From: Bradyrhizobium sp. CCH5-F6
GTDB lineage: Bacteria > Pseudomonadota > Alphaproteobacteria > Rhizobiales > Xanthobacteraceae
Assembly (NCBI RefSeq): GCF_001556045.1
Contig: NZ_LSIC01000017.1
Location: forward strand, 1 to 64,000
Direction of reading: 5' to 3'
Length of the DNA stretch: 64,000 bases
Each line of letters begins with the position of its first letter. Position 1 is the first letter of the stretch. Positions 17,991-26,542 of the stretch are shown here, in pieces. Under the pieces are notes generated by a model, which made no database searches, was not told the origin of the DNA, and saw only the letters and a list, made by a program, of their open reading frames with translations. The translations under genes and the position numbers were made by a program.

Positions 17991-18701
17991 ATGGCGACGA
18001 CCGTCAAGGAATTGAAGGCGACCGCACGTCCGAAGAGCGGCAAGGGGGCCGCCCGGGCTGAGCGTCGCGCCGGCAGAGTGCCCGGAGTGATCTACGGCAA
18101 CAACCAGCCCCCGCTGACGATCTCGATTGCAGATCGTGAGCTGCGCCAGCGCATCCTCGCCGGCCGGTTCCTGACCACGCTGGTCGACATCGACCTCGAG
18201 GGCAAGAAGCACCGCGTCATTCCGCGCGACTATCACCTCGATCCGGTCAAGGATTTCCCGATCCATGTCGACTTCATGCGGCTCGGCGAAGGCGCCACCA
18301 TCCGCATCAGCGTTCCCTTGCATGTCGTGAAGTCGGAAGCCTCGCCGGGCGTGAAGCGCGGCGGCACCGTCAACATCGTTGCCCATGCGATCGAGCTCGA
18401 ATGCGGTGTCGAGAGCATTCCGCAATACATCGAGGCCGATGTCGGCTCGCTCGAAATCGGTCACTCGCTGCATCTGTCGGACGTCAAGCTGCCGGCCGGC
18501 GTGAAGGCGCTGACCCGCGAGGACGCCACCCTCGTCACCATCGTGCCGCCGTCCGGCTACGCCGAAGAGCAGAAGGCCGCGGCTGCGGCTGCAGCTCCTG
18601 GCGCTGCTGCGGCTGCTCCGGCGGCGGGTGCTGCTCCGGCCGCGGGTGCTGCTCCGGCGGCCGCTGCCAAGGCTCCCGCCGGCGGCGACAAGAAGAAGTA
18701 A
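17991..18701 (+). CDS. rplY: 50S ribosomal protein L25/general stress protein Ctc
   Basis: Binds 5S rRNA in the large ribosomal subunit. The 236-residue product is the long two-domain (TL5/CTC) form: an N-terminal L25 domain (about residues 1-95, with RRAGRVPGVIYG) and a C-terminal beta domain (about 100-190). The last 40 or so residues are a low-complexity Ala/Pro/Gly tail ending in GGDKKK. The ATG at 17991 is the first codon of the conserved N-terminus. It is followed by pth and ychF on the same strand, the common rplY-pth-ychF arrangement. Confidence 0.95.
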   Translation: MATTVKELKATARPKSGKGAARAERRAGRVPGVIYGNNQPPLTISIADRELRQRILAGRFLTTLVDIDLEGKKHRVIPRDYHLDPVKDFPIHVDFMRLGEGATIRISVPLHVVKSEASPGVKRGGTVNIVAHAIELECGVESIPQYIEADVGSLEIGHSLHLSDVKLPAGVKALTREDATLVTIVPPSGYAEEQKAAAAAAAPGAAAAAPAAGAAPAAGAAPAAAAKAPAGGDKKK

Positions 18702-18761
18702 TCTCTCAAAGAGCTGGCGCGCGGTCTCTGATCGCGCGCCGAGCGAGGGGCGCGCCGCGTC

Positions 18762-19367
18762 ATGCGACTCTTTGTTGGGCTCGGCAATCCCGGCGCGAAA
18801 TACGCACGTAACCGGCACAATATCGGCTTCATGGCCGTCGATGAGATCGCGCGGCGTCATGGTTTCGCACCATGGCGCCGTCGTTTTCAGGGCGAGACAT
18901 CGGAAGGCACGCTTGGACCTGAGCGCGTGATCCTGCTCAAGCCCACGACCTACATGAACGAGTCCGGCCGCAGCGTTCAGGAGGCGGCAGGCTTCTTCAA
19001 GATCGCGCCAGGCGACGTCACCGTGTTCCATGACGAGCTCGAGCTGCCGCCGGGCAAGGTGCGGGTGAAGATCGGCGGCGGCATCGCCGGCCACAACGGC
19101 CTGCGCTCGATCTCGGCGCATATCGGCAACGAGTATCGCCGTATCAGGCTCGGCATCGGTCATCCCGGCGTCAAGGAACTCGTGCACGGCCACGTGCTGT
19201 CGGACTTCGCCAAGGCCGACAACGAATGGGTGGCGACGCTGTGCGAGGCGGTGGCCGAGCACGCAGGCCTGGTTGCCAAGGGCACGGACGCGACCTTCGC
19301 CAACAGAGTGCATCTCGCGATGCAGGCGAAGGGATTTTTGACCAAGGACGACAACGGCAAGGAATAA
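18762..19367 (+). CDS. pth: Peptidyl-tRNA hydrolase
   Basis: Cleaves peptidyl-tRNAs released prematurely from ribosomes. It has 201 residues, the usual length. Diagnostic motifs are [18 protein letters not shown], with catalytic His19 (His20 in E. coli), [10 protein letters not shown], and [15 protein letters not shown] with the conserved Asp, then [13 protein letters not shown]. It sits 60 bp after rplY and 5 bp before ychF, so the three are probably cotranscribed. Confidence 0.96.
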   Translation: MRLFVGLGNPGAKYARNRHNIGFMAVDEIARRHGFAPWRRRFQGETSEGTLGPERVILLKPTTYMNESGRSVQEAAGFFKIAPGDVTVFHDELELPPGKVRVKIGGGIAGHNGLRSISAHIGNEYRRIRLGIGHPGVKELVHGHVLSDFAKADNEWVATLCEAVAEHAGLVAKGTDATFANRVHLAMQAKGFLTKDDNGKE

Positions 19368-19372
19368 CGCTC

Positions 19373-20470
19373 GTGGGATTCAAATGCGGGATCGTCGGAT
19401 TGCCCAATGTCGGCAAGTCGACCTTGTTCAATGCGCTGACCGAGACGGCTGCGGCGCAGGCCGCGAACTATCCTTTCTGCACCATCGAGCCGAATGTCGG
19501 CGAGGTCGCCGTGCCCGATCCGCGGCTGGATAAGCTCGCCGCCATCGCCAAGTCCGGCCAGATCATCCCGACCCGGCTGACCTTCGTCGACATCGCGGGC
19601 CTCGTGCGCGGCGCCTCCAAGGGCGAAGGCCTCGGCAACCAGTTCCTCGCCAATATCCGCGAGGTCGACGCCATCGCGCATGTGGTGCGCTGCTTCGAGG
19701 ATTCCGACATCACCCATGTCGAGGGCAAGATCGCCCCGCTCGCCGACATCGAGACCATCGAGACCGAGTTGATGCTCGCCGATCTCGACAGCCTCGAGAA
19801 GCGCGTCGACAATCTCACCAAGAAAGCCAAGGGCAACGACAAGGACGCCAAGGAGCAGCTCGACCTCGTCAACCGCACCCTGGTGCTGCTGCGCGAGGGC
19901 AAGCCCGCGCGCCTCGTCGAGCGCAAGGCCGAGGAGGAGCGTGCGTTCTCCATGCTGGGGCTGCTCTCGTCCAAGCCCGTGCTTTATGTCTGCAACGTCG
20001 AGGAAAGTTCGGCCGCCACCGGCAACGCTTTCTCCAAGGCGGTCGAGGAGCAGGCGGCAAAGGAAGGCGCGGTCGCCGTCGTCATCTCGGCGAAGATCGA
20101 ATCCGAGATCGCCACCATTTCCCGCGAGGAGCGTGCGGACTTCCTGGAGACGCTGGGCCTCGAAGAAGCCGGCCTCGACCGCCTGATCCGCGCCGGCTAC
20201 ACGCTGCTCGACCTCATCACCTATTTCACGGTGGGCCCGAAGGAAGCGCGCGCCTGGACCATCCGTCGCGGCACCAAGGCGCCGGCAGCGGCCGGCGTGA
20301 TCCACACCGATTTCGAGAAAGGCTTCATCCGCGCCGAGACCATCGCGTATGAGGACTACGTCGCGCTGGGCGGCGAAGCCGGCGCCCGCGATGCCGGCAA
20401 GCTGCGCCTCGAAGGCAAGGAATACGTCGTCGCCGACGGCGACGTGATGCATTTCAGGTTCAATACGTAA
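19373..20470 (+). CDS. ychF: Redox-regulated ATPase YchF
   Basis: An Obg-family P-loop protein that prefers ATP over GTP and is linked to translation and oxidative stress. From the GTG at 19373 it has 365 residues, the usual length. The P-loop is GLPNVGKST (residues 9-17), Walker B reads [12 protein letters not shown], and the NKxD position reads YVCNVEE, the divergent motif that gives YchF its ATP preference. A C-terminal TGS domain follows ([16 protein letters not shown] to the end). AAGGAA lies before the GTG. It is the last gene of rplY-pth-ychF. Confidence 0.95.
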   Translation: MGFKCGIVGLPNVGKSTLFNALTETAAAQAANYPFCTIEPNVGEVAVPDPRLDKLAAIAKSGQIIPTRLTFVDIAGLVRGASKGEGLGNQFLANIREVDAIAHVVRCFEDSDITHVEGKIAPLADIETIETELMLADLDSLEKRVDNLTKKAKGNDKDAKEQLDLVNRTLVLLREGKPARLVERKAEEERAFSMLGLLSSKPVLYVCNVEESSAATGNAFSKAVEEQAAKEGAVAVVISAKIESEIATISREERADFLETLGLEEAGLDRLIRAGYTLLDLITYFTVGPKEARAWTIRRGTKAPAAAGVIHTDFEKGFIRAETIAYEDYVALGGEAGARDAGKLRLEGKEYVVADGDVMHFRFNT

Positions 20471-20488
20471 GCTGCGAACAGCGGTCCC

Positions 20489-20603
20489 GTAGGGTGGGTT
20501 AGCTGCGCAGATGTGCGAAGCGCATCTGCGTAGCGTAACCCACCAATGACTCGATCCGCGGAAACAGAAGAGGTGGGTTACGGCTTCGCCTAACCCACCC
20601 TAC
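20489..20603. repeat. Palindromic intergenic repeat, GTAGGGTGGGTTA family
   Basis: The outer ends GTAGGGTGGGTTA and TAACCCACCCTAC are perfect inverted repeats. Inside, GTAACCCACC and GGTGGGTTAC form a second inverted pair, and GCGCAGATGTGCGAAGCGCATC adds a further stem. It separates the convergent ychF and DUF4282 genes. A more distant relative sits at 49789-49894. Confidence 0.88.
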
Positions 20604-20613
20604 GAGACCACCC

Positions 20614-20910
20614 TCACCGCATCCCGCCGCCCTGATCCCGGATCGCGCCGAGATGCTCGTTGATGCGGAAGACGATCAGGATCAACTCGGCGATGATGCG
20701 CGAGAACACGATGCCGACGATGACGCTGGCGATCGACGACAGCAGCACCAGGAAGCCGCCGAACGGGCTGATCGCCATCGCAGCCAGGCCCGAGAAGATA
20801 CCGGAGAGGCCGAACAGGCAGATCAGCGCGATCACCAGCCAATAAAAGGTCTTGATGATCGTCGGCGTGATGAAGCGGTCCCATTGAAACAGGTCGCTGA
20901 ATGAAAACAT
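20614..20910 (-). CDS. DUF4282 domain-containing membrane protein
   Basis: A 98-residue inner-membrane protein with two hydrophobic segments (about residues 20-42 and 50-78), opening with MFSFSDLFQWDRFITP, which is typical of DUF4282. The function of the family is not known. The ATG at 20910 was chosen over an open frame up to 21036 whose extra residues are not conserved-looking. It converges on ychF across a palindromic repeat and is divergent from the MaoC pair. Confidence 0.85.
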   Translation of the reverse strand: MFSFSDLFQWDRFITPTIIKTFYWLVIALICLFGLSGIFSGLAAMAISPFGGFLVLLSSIASVIVGIVFSRIIAELILIVFRINEHLGAIRDQGGGMR

Positions 20911-21065
20911 CGCTCTCCCCAGGGGCAAATCAGGCCTCGGCCGTCGGTCGATCCGACTCAAGACCAATGCCGACACCCCATATGTAGCACGAGCCATGCG
21001 GGCCGGCGGGTTGAGATTGCCGCAAAGTGCGGCCACAATCTGTCATCCTGCAAAGCTTTCCCAAG

Positions 21066-21518
21066 ATGACCCTGACCTTTGAAGATTTCCCGCCCGGCCG
21101 GTTCGGAACATTCGGCCCGCGCCACGTCACCCGCGACGAGATTCTGGCCTTTGCCGCCGAGTTCGATCCGCAACCGATGCACCTCGACGAGGAGGCGGCG
21201 GCGAAGAGCATGCTGCGCGGCCTGTCCGGCTCGGGCTGGCACTTGTGCTCGCTGATGATGCGGATGATGGCCGACGGCTTCATCACCCGCGCCGCATCGC
21301 TCGGCTCGCCCGGCGTCGATGAGGTGCGCTGGCTGTCGCCCTTGCGGCCCGGCGACGATCTCATGCTCGATGTCGATGTCGTGGAGGCGCGCACCTCGAA
21401 GAGCCGCCCGGGGCTCGGCATCGTCAAGTTCAAATGCACCGTGCGCAACGCCAAGGGACAGGCCCTCGCCGAGATGACCTCGCCGATCCTGATCAAGCGG
21501 CGCGAGGGGGCGGTCTGA
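21066..21518 (+). CDS. MaoC-family dehydratase (first of pair)
   Basis: A 150-residue hotdog-fold hydratase-like protein. The pattern FAAEFDPQPMHLDEEAAAKS is the MaoC hydratase motif (Asp and His as candidate catalytic residues), followed by GLSGSGWHLCSLMMRMM. Such proteins hydrate or dehydrate enoyl-CoA thioesters. The ATG at 21066 comes just before the conserved start (MTLTFEDFPPG). It overlaps the next MaoC gene by TGATG, so both are probably translated together and may form a heterodimer. Confidence 0.88.
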   Translation: MTLTFEDFPPGRFGTFGPRHVTRDEILAFAAEFDPQPMHLDEEAAAKSMLRGLSGSGWHLCSLMMRMMADGFITRAASLGSPGVDEVRWLSPLRPGDDLMLDVDVVEARTSKSRPGLGIVKFKCTVRNAKGQALAEMTSPILIKRREGAV

Positions 21519-22000
21519 TGCGGTTTTTCGAGGACATCGAAATCGGTCAGCGCCGCGAGATCGGCAGCTATACGTTCACGGCCGAGGCCATCAAGAATTT
21601 CGCCGCCAAGTTCGATCCGCAGCGCTTCCATCTCGACGAGGAGGAAGGCAAGAACTCGCTGTTCGGCGGGCTCGCCGCCTCGGGCTGGCATGTCGGCTCG
21701 GCCTGCATGAGCCTTCTTGTCGCCGATGGCCAGCGTCTGGCGCGGGAAGCTGCAGCGCGCGGCGAGGAGGTTGCGGTGTGGGGCCCGTCGCCGGGCTTTC
21801 GCGACCTGCGCTGGATCAGGCCCGTGCTCGCCGGCGACACCGTCGCTTTCGTCAACGTCGTCGTCGACAAGCGTTCGTCGGCCTCGCGCCCCGGCTGGGG
21901 CATTCTGACGGCCCGCACCACCGGCACCAACCAGCGCGGCGAGGAGGTCTATTCCATCACCGCCAGCGCGTTCGTGCCGACGCGCGTGAACGCTGCTTAG
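21518..22000 (+). CDS. MaoC-family dehydratase (second of pair)
   Basis: A 160-residue paralog of the preceding gene. FAAKFDPQRFHLDEEEGKNS carries the same Asp/His pair, and GGLAASGWHVGSACMSLLVA matches the following helix. Residues 75-110 read EEVAVWGPSPGFRDLRWIRPVLAGD, close to the VRWLSPLRPGD region of the first protein. Both genes likely arose by duplication and keep the catalytic pair, so two active hydratases or a mixed dimer are possible. The substrate is unknown; no neighbouring fatty-acid genes are present. Confidence 0.88.
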   Translation: MRFFEDIEIGQRREIGSYTFTAEAIKNFAAKFDPQRFHLDEEEGKNSLFGGLAASGWHVGSACMSLLVADGQRLAREAAARGEEVAVWGPSPGFRDLRWIRPVLAGDTVAFVNVVVDKRSSASRPGWGILTARTTGTNQRGEEVYSITASAFVPTRVNAA

Positions 22001-22196
22001 ACTTGTTCCAGGATGAACGTGGAAATGAGTGCGCGAGTGTTGCCCGCGCGCTATGGACGCGATTCCGGACGGCTGCCATAAGCCTGCGCAACATGGTTAC
22101 CGCGAGCAGTTTGGCGGAACCGATGAGTTGCTAACTAATTATGAACTTGTCGCTGTCTATTTGAAACGAACTGGCAGAGGACAGGGGACGAGGACC

Positions 22197-22343
22197 ATGG
22201 CAGACCGCGGCGCACTCAAATTCGTTGGATTCATCTTCGCGACCGCGACGCTCGCCGTGATGCTGGTCGCCGGCATGGTGGTCAAGGGCTATGCCGATGG
22301 CGGCTACACCCTGGAAGCCTCCACCACGGAAGCCGCCCGATAA
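22197..22343 (+). CDS. Small single-pass membrane protein
   Basis: A 48-residue protein with one strong membrane segment (about residues 8-31), starting MADRGALKFVGFIF, then a short polar tail (YADGGYTLEASTTEAAR). The ATG at 22197 follows GGGGACGAGGACC. I recognise no family. A good ribosome binding site and a plausible membrane segment support a real gene; homologs would need a search. Confidence 0.6.
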   Translation: MADRGALKFVGFIFATATLAVMLVAGMVVKGYADGGYTLEASTTEAAR

Positions 22344-22374
22344 GAAGCCGCCCGAGAAGGGGCGTTGATTTCCG

Positions 22375-22435
22375 AGGCATGATTCGGAAAAGCACGCAGC
22401 GGTTTCAGGAACGATCTGCGAAACGACGATCCAGA
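22375..22435. repeat. Interspersed repeat fragment (GCATGATTCGGAAAAG type)
   Basis: The sequence GGCATGATTCGGAAAAGC with a downstream GCGGTTT is the inverted form of the stretch at about 24888-24918 (AAACCGCTTCGCAC and TTTTCCGGATCATGCG). This is an interspersed element common in this lineage (recollection). It lies between two small membrane-protein genes. Confidence 0.55.
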
Positions 22436-22496
22436 CCGCAGATGACGCTTCATCCCACTCGCATCGCGCTTGAGGGGCCGCGCGTCCGGCCCTCGG

Positions 22497-22634
22497 TCAG
22501 CGGCTGTACACGAACGCCAGCACCGCGATCGCAACCACCAGCAATCCGACGAAACGCAGCATGATCGTGCCGAGCTGATTCGGCGCGGGCCGCAGCGATA
22601 TAGGGTCCGTGTTGTCGGGCCGAATGCTTTCCAT
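22497..22634 (-). CDS. Small single-pass membrane protein
   Basis: A 45-residue product: a polar N-terminus (MESIRPDNTDPISLRPAPN) and one C-terminal membrane segment (about residues 25-43) ending FVYSR. I chose the ATG at 22634; the frame stays open to 22817 but the extra part has no membrane segment or recognisable domain. Tail-anchored topology is likely. No family is recognised. It is convergent with the small gene at 22197-22343. Confidence 0.5.
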   Translation of the reverse strand: MESIRPDNTDPISLRPAPNQLGTIMLRFVGLLVVAIAVLAFVYSR

Positions 22635-22791
22635 GACTGTCCCCAGGGCTCGGCCATAGCGGCCACGAGCGCTGGGCATTTGTCGCCGGGCAGGGGCGGA
22701 GGGTTCAAAGGTGGGGCTGTGTTGGGCCGCGTGAGTGTGTGACCGCCTGTTCACTGCCGCGCTGCCATGTCCTTCAGCCATCCCCTCCACG

Positions 22792-22893
22792 GTCATGCCC
22801 CGGCTTGACCGGGGCATCCAGTACGCCGCGGCCTCTCGGCTCCTGCCTCACCATCTCGGAGTACTGGATCGCCCAATCAAGTCGGGCGATGAC
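22792..22893. repeat. Palindromic intergenic repeat, GTCATGCCCCGGCTTGACC family
   Basis: Opens GTCATGCCCCGGCTTGACCG with stem GCCCCGG-CTTGA-CCGGGGC, and closes with CGCCCAATCAAGTCGGGCGA and TGAC; CCAGTAC / GTACTGG form the inner inverted arms. A partial relative lies at 6491-6600. Confidence 0.8.
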
Positions 22894-22923
22894 ACCTTCG
22901 TTGGGGAGATCGCCGCCCCCCCC

Positions 22924-22960
22924 AAAAAAACCGCCGCGCTCCCTTCCGGGAACGCGGCGG
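22924..22960 (-). terminator. Rho-independent terminator
   Basis: On the minus strand this reads a GC stem CCGCCGCG / CGCGGCGG closing a loop of about 14 bases, then seven T. It lies 22 bp past the stop of the gene at 22983-23405, so it most likely ends that transcript. Confidence 0.85.
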
Positions 22961-22982
22961 CCGGTGATGCCGTGTCTTGCGA

Positions 22983-23405
22983 TCAGCTGTTGCGCAGGCC
23001 GTCGGCGGCGCGCTTCCACTGCGCGACGTTGTCGGCGATCATGCGGGTCGACTTCATCGCGGCCTGGCTGAGCTGGGCGTAGCCGGAGATCTCGCGCTGG
23101 ACGCGCTGGCCTTCGGCGTGGAGCAGGTCGCGCAGGCTCTCGAGCTCGGAGATCAAGTTCTCGATCTCGGCGAGCGAGGTGCCGGCGACGCGCTGGATCA
23201 GCGAGTTGACGTTGTTGACCGTGGCTTCCGCGCTCGGGTCGAGCGGCGGCGCGTCGGTGGTCGTTGCGGCCGGGCGGCGCAGATAGGCGATGTCGTTGCG
23301 GACGAAATCGCGGATGCCGGCTTCGACCTCGGTCACGGCGGCAAGGTCGGTGTCGACCGTCTCGGTTTCGGTGGCTTCGATCTTTTCGGGACGCATGGCG
23401 TTCAT
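22983..23405 (-). CDS. Conserved hypothetical protein (helical)
   Basis: A 140-residue acidic protein. The first 60 or so residues are polar and Thr/Glu-rich, then the rest is predicted helical (VNSLIQRVAGTSLAEIENLISELESLRDLLHAEGQRVQREI). The C-terminal half resembles phasin-like or coiled-coil adaptor proteins, but I cannot assign a family. The ATG at 23405 follows GGGGAACAACG, a good ribosome binding site; the open frame up to 23615 is not used. A strong terminator follows, so it is probably monocistronic. Confidence 0.72.
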   Translation of the reverse strand: MNAMRPEKIEATETETVDTDLAAVTEVEAGIRDFVRNDIAYLRRPAATTTDAPPLDPSAEATVNNVNSLIQRVAGTSLAEIENLISELESLRDLLHAEGQRVQREISGYAQLSQAAMKSTRMIADNVAQWKRAADGLRNS

Positions 23406-23649
23406 CGTTGTTCCCCTGTTCGCGTTGAGCGCAGCGCGAGTGTCCCCCGCACGACGACGTCTGTGAGGTCCCTCATCAGGACCGTCCGATTTTGACCGCA
23501 AATGGGCCGAGATGCGGCAAGGGCGGACCATTCGGGGGTATTGCCGTGGCGCATGGTTAGGAGAGTGTGAATGCGGCCGGGGCGAAGCGCGTTCGCGGCT
23601 CGGCTGGTGGTTCAACTCCCTCGCCCCGCAAGCGGGGCGAGTAGGGAAA

Positions 23650-24570
23650 TCACCAGCTCTTCTTGAACCCCGCCGTCAGGCTCTTGTTGATCGCGCCCTG
23701 CGAGGTCTCGCCGACCGAGCCCGAGACGGTGACGTTGTCGAACAGCTTCTGCTCGGCGCCGAACCTGCGCAGCCATTTGTCGTCGGTGGTCGACAGCGTC
23801 TGGCCGGCGGTGATGCTGGTGCCGGTGTCGGTGAGGGTGACCCTGGCGGTCTGGTCGGTCTCGTAATTGCGCGTGACGTGTCCGCCGATGCCGGGGACCG
23901 CGGTGGTGCCCTGCTGGTTGACGCTATAGCCGTTCTGGAGCGTCAGCGAGGTGTCGCCCGACAGCGGCACCGACTTGGTCAGCGACGCTCCGATCTTGCT
24001 GTGCTCGGCGCCGGGATCGACCCGGGCTTCCACGGCGGTCTTGTCCCAGAGCGAGCCCGCGCCGGGCGCGGTCGCGGCGGCCCAGGCGCTGCCGGAGGAT
24101 TGCGGCAGGCTGCCGCCATTGGTCGCCTTCTGTGCCAGAAGCTCGGACATCGTCCGCGGCTCGCTCGTGACCGTCATGTCGGCGCCGATCCGCGTGTCCC
24201 AGAACGAGGTCACGGACTGCTTCACCGTCACCGCCGAGGAGCCGTTTGCATTGGAATTGGACGACCAGTCCAGGCCATCCTTGGCCGCGGCCTGGGCGCG
24301 CTTCCTGGCGGCCATGGGGTCGATGCCGGTCCCGGCATCGACCGCGAGCTGACTCCAGTCCAGCTTGTCGACGTCGATGCCCTTGAGCACGTCCGCGTCG
24401 TTGACGTCCGCGGCCTCCGCCGGCTCGGTCTCGGCCTCGTCGTCAGGCGCGGCCGCGGCGGGGGAGAAGGGCGGAATGATCTGCGCAGAAACCGTCAGCA
24501 CCGAGCCCAGAATGAAGGCGGCCGCCAGCAACGGCAGCCTGGTCCAGCCAAACCCTGTCGAGAATTCCAT
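23650..24570 (-). CDS. Exported protein, possible outer-membrane domain
   Basis: About 306 residues from the ATG at 24570 (ATG at 24591 adds seven). A signal peptide is visible (WTRLPLLAAAFILGSVLTVSAQ). The next 60 residues are acidic and Ala/Glu-rich (EAETEPAEAADVNDADVLK). The last 170 alternate polar and hydrophobic residues, with many Thr/Ser/Val strands, and end in FKKSW, an aromatic C-terminus like that of outer-membrane beta barrels. I do not recognise a family. It may be a periplasmic or outer-membrane protein; confidence in gene reality is high, in localisation moderate. Confidence 0.75.
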   Translation of the reverse strand: MEFSTGFGWTRLPLLAAAFILGSVLTVSAQIIPPFSPAAAAPDDEAETEPAEAADVNDADVLKGIDVDKLDWSQLAVDAGTGIDPMAARKRAQAAAKDGLDWSSNSNANGSSAVTVKQSVTSFWDTRIGADMTVTSEPRTMSELLAQKATNGGSLPQSSGSAWAAATAPGAGSLWDKTAVEARVDPGAEHSKIGASLTKSVPLSGDTSLTLQNGYSVNQQGTTAVPGIGGHVTRNYETDQTARVTLTDTGTSITAGQTLSTTDDKWLRRFGAEQKLFDNVTVSGSVGETSQGAINKSLTAGFKKSW

Positions 24571-24918
24571 CGTCCTGCCCGCAAGCCCCAACGCACGCTG
24601 TCCGAGAATATATACCGGCCTTCAGCCATGCGCCATTCCGCCCCCACGATGCTGATCCATCGTTGCGGAATTGTGGCGGCTCGCCAGGGGACGCGAACCA
24701 ACGGGCGGCGCGAACCGCGCGCGCCCGGTGACGAACTCCCGATGCGACGGCATCCGGCGGGGCTGGAGGCCGGAACGTCGCGGTCGCCTCGTCATCGGTC
24801 CCGACAAGCGGGGCCCGTTGGCGTCCCCCCTAAAGCGCGATGATCGTCATCGCGCTTTAGGTTGTTGTTTGCGCTTGATCTTTTCGGAAAACCGCTTCGC
24901 ACTTTTCCGGATCATGCG
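24571..24918. other. Gene-free region with inverted repeats
   Basis: About 350 bp between two leftward genes. It contains a perfect 15-bp inverted repeat (24829-24861) and the interspersed sequence TTTTCCGGATCATGCG near 24903. I see no gene. Confidence 0.5.
24829..24861. repeat. Perfect 15-bp inverted repeat
   Basis: CCTAAAGCGCGATGA (24829-24843), spacer TCG, then TCATCGCGCTTTAGG (24847-24861). The 33-bp unit is a perfect hairpin. It lies downstream of the NTF2-like gene at 24919-25359 on the minus strand, but no T run follows on that strand. It is probably an interspersed element with possible terminator activity. Confidence 0.85.
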
Positions 24919-25359
24919 TCAGCCGACGCTGGTCATCTTCGGCAGATGAATGGCGCGGCCGAGTGCCTGCTCGACCAGATCGAACGTGTCGATCAGCACG
25001 CGCATGCTGATGAGCTTGCCGGCCCTGAACTGGGCGAACTGCGCGACGCGCAGGCTGATCGGCTTGCTGGAATCCAGCGCCGTCAGCGAATAGCGCACCA
25101 TCGAGGCGGCGGAATCCACGCCGAGCATGATGCTCTCGCGGTCGAAGCGGCGGACCTGGAAATTGTCGGCAAGCTGGCGGATGACGTCGAGCACGGCGTC
25201 CTTGCCCTGGCGTGCGCCGAGGAACGGAAACATGTCGATCGGGCCGTAGAGCGCCCATTCGACGTCCTCGTCGATCAGGGCCTCGATCTCCTCGAAATGC
25301 CGGTCGTTGATCGCGCGGTGCAACGCGCGCGAGAAACGCCAGAGGCTGTGCTCTGTCAT
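24919..25359 (-). CDS. NTF2-like (SnoaL-type) protein
   Basis: A 146-residue single NTF2-like domain: an N-terminal helix (WRFSRALHRAINDRHFEEIEALIDEDVEW), FPFLGARQGKDAVLDVIRQL, and C-terminal strands with FRAGKLISMRVLIDTFDLVEQ. The family includes ketosteroid-isomerase-like enzymes and non-catalytic proteins, so function cannot be read. I chose the ATG at 25359 because the upstream open part (to 25530) includes the AT-rich promoter. A TTTGTATACAAA palindrome lies about 80 bp upstream. The gene at 26543-26995 is a related protein, also leftward. Confidence 0.85.
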   Translation of the reverse strand: MTEHSLWRFSRALHRAINDRHFEEIEALIDEDVEWALYGPIDMFPFLGARQGKDAVLDVIRQLADNFQVRRFDRESIMLGVDSAASMVRYSLTALDSSKPISLRVAQFAQFRAGKLISMRVLIDTFDLVEQALGRAIHLPKMTSVG

Positions 25360-25441
25360 TTTGGGGCGTCCTGAAGCTGGCTTGCGAAAGAAACGAGAAA
25401 GGCCCCGGGCATCAAGGACGCCGCGGAGGCCGCTCAACTCA

Positions 25442-25453
25442 TTTGTATACAAA
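25442..25453. promoter_or_regulatory. TTTGTATACAAA palindrome, possible GntR-type operator
   Basis: A perfect 12-bp palindrome in the AT-rich region about 80 bp upstream of the NTF2-like gene. Many GntR/FCD-family repressors bind TTGTATACAA-like sites (family knowledge). No GntR gene lies nearby, so a regulator encoded elsewhere would be needed. Confidence 0.55.
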
Positions 25454-25655
25454 CAAAATAGAGCGTTTCGATCAAAGCGCAATTCACATTTTTGCAATGC
25501 ACAATTGCGCGGGCTTTGTGGGATTTGCAATAGAACCCCGTAGTCTCACGGTCCGCATTGCGCTCCGGATCCGCGGGCGGGCGCGTAGTAGGCTTGATGT
25601 TGAATGAAGATGGCAACGCCATCCGGGCGACCCGCTGTCGCTCCTCGGTTTGGGG

Positions 25656-25853
25656 TTAGAACTCGACGGCGACGCCCGCGCGGCCGACCTTCATCCCGCC
25701 GGCATTGGCGAAGCTGCCTTGCACCATCAGCGGCACGGCCGAGTCGAGATTGAGACGGTGCGTAGCGGCGACGAGGGCGTCCCACATGGCCCGTGGCCGG
25801 ACTCGCTCCGGCGATTGGGTCCCCCGGCCCGGGAGTTTCTCCGGCCCGATCAC
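25656..25853 (-). pseudogene. Possible remnant of an outer-membrane protein C-terminus
   Basis: A 65-residue frame from a GTG, ending KVGRAGVAVEF. A terminal Phe after alternating small and hydrophobic residues, with LMVQGSFANAGG before it, resembles the last strands of a beta-barrel or autotransporter anchor. No start of such a protein exists upstream, where a stop closes the frame within 10 codons. It could be a remnant of a larger gene or chance coding; the call is weak. Confidence 0.25.
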
Positions 25854-25910
25854 GTTGCATCGGCGCGAAGCGCCCTGCTATATGGCGGATGATCTCTGCC
25901 CGCTCTGCAC

Positions 25911-26531
25911 ATGGATACGCAGCTGCGGCAGTTTGATGGGAGCCGGTTCTCTCAAGTGGCTAGCAATCAGCTCGCAACGACCGCACGCCGGATTGGCGCA
26001 ACGCTTCTCGTCCTGGCGGCAGCTTGCCTCGAATCGAGCGCTCAGCAGGCACAACAGGCGGCCAAGCCCGCCAACATCGATCGCAACGGCGTGCTCATGT
26101 TGGTGCGCTCGACCTTGCTGGCCCTCGACCATGCCAACAAGACCGGCAACTACACCGTCCTGCGCGATCTGGGCGCTCCCGGCTTCCAGGGCGCAAACAC
26201 AGCCGCTCGTCTCGCCGAGATCTTCGCCGCCCAGCGCAACGAGAAGATCGATCTCTCGGGCGTCGCGGTCATCGATCCCCAGCTCAGCCTGCTGCCCCAG
26301 ATCGAGCCGAATGGCATGATGCGCATGGCGGGCTTCTTCCCCTCCGTGCCCTCGCAGGTGAATTTCGAGCTGCTTTACGAGCCGGTGAACAGTCAGTGGC
26401 GCCTGTTCGGATTGTCGGTCAACGTCGGACAATCGGGCCCGGTGGCGCCGCCGCCGTCAGCGCCGAAGGCGCAGGCGCCGTCCAAACGGTCGACGGACGC
26501 CAGGCACGGCGCGCCGGCCGCGCAGAACTGA
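25911..26531 (+). CDS. Hypothetical exported protein
   Basis: A 206-residue protein with an N-terminal export signal: ARRIGATLLVLAAACLESSAQQ, where cleavage after SSA is plausible. A GTG at 25956 would place this signal closer to the start and is a good alternative. The mature part has a compact domain (about 55-175) with LVRSTLLALDHANKTGNYTVLRDL and FELLYEPVNSQWRLFGLSV, which looks like an NTF2-like secreted fold, then a Pro/Ala/Lys-rich tail. No named family is recognised with confidence. It is convergent with the NTF2-like gene at 26543-26995. Confidence 0.72.
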   Translation: MDTQLRQFDGSRFSQVASNQLATTARRIGATLLVLAAACLESSAQQAQQAAKPANIDRNGVLMLVRSTLLALDHANKTGNYTVLRDLGAPGFQGANTAARLAEIFAAQRNEKIDLSGVAVIDPQLSLLPQIEPNGMMRMAGFFPSVPSQVNFELLYEPVNSQWRLFGLSVNVGQSGPVAPPPSAPKAQAPSKRSTDARHGAPAAQN

Positions 26532-26542
26532 CCGGCTGCGCA

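Larger units (their letters stand above)
22635..22982. other. Gene-free region with a palindromic repeat and terminator
   Basis: About 350 bp without a gene. It contains the repeat at 22792-22893 and the terminator of the next leftward gene at 22924-22960. I see nothing else in it. Confidence 0.5.
25360..25910. other. Intergenic region with promoter and a possible gene remnant
   Basis: About 550 bp. The part 25430-25560 is AT-rich and carries the palindrome at 25442-25453. The leftward frame 25656-25853 may be a remnant of a coding sequence. The rest shows no gene. Confidence 0.4.
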
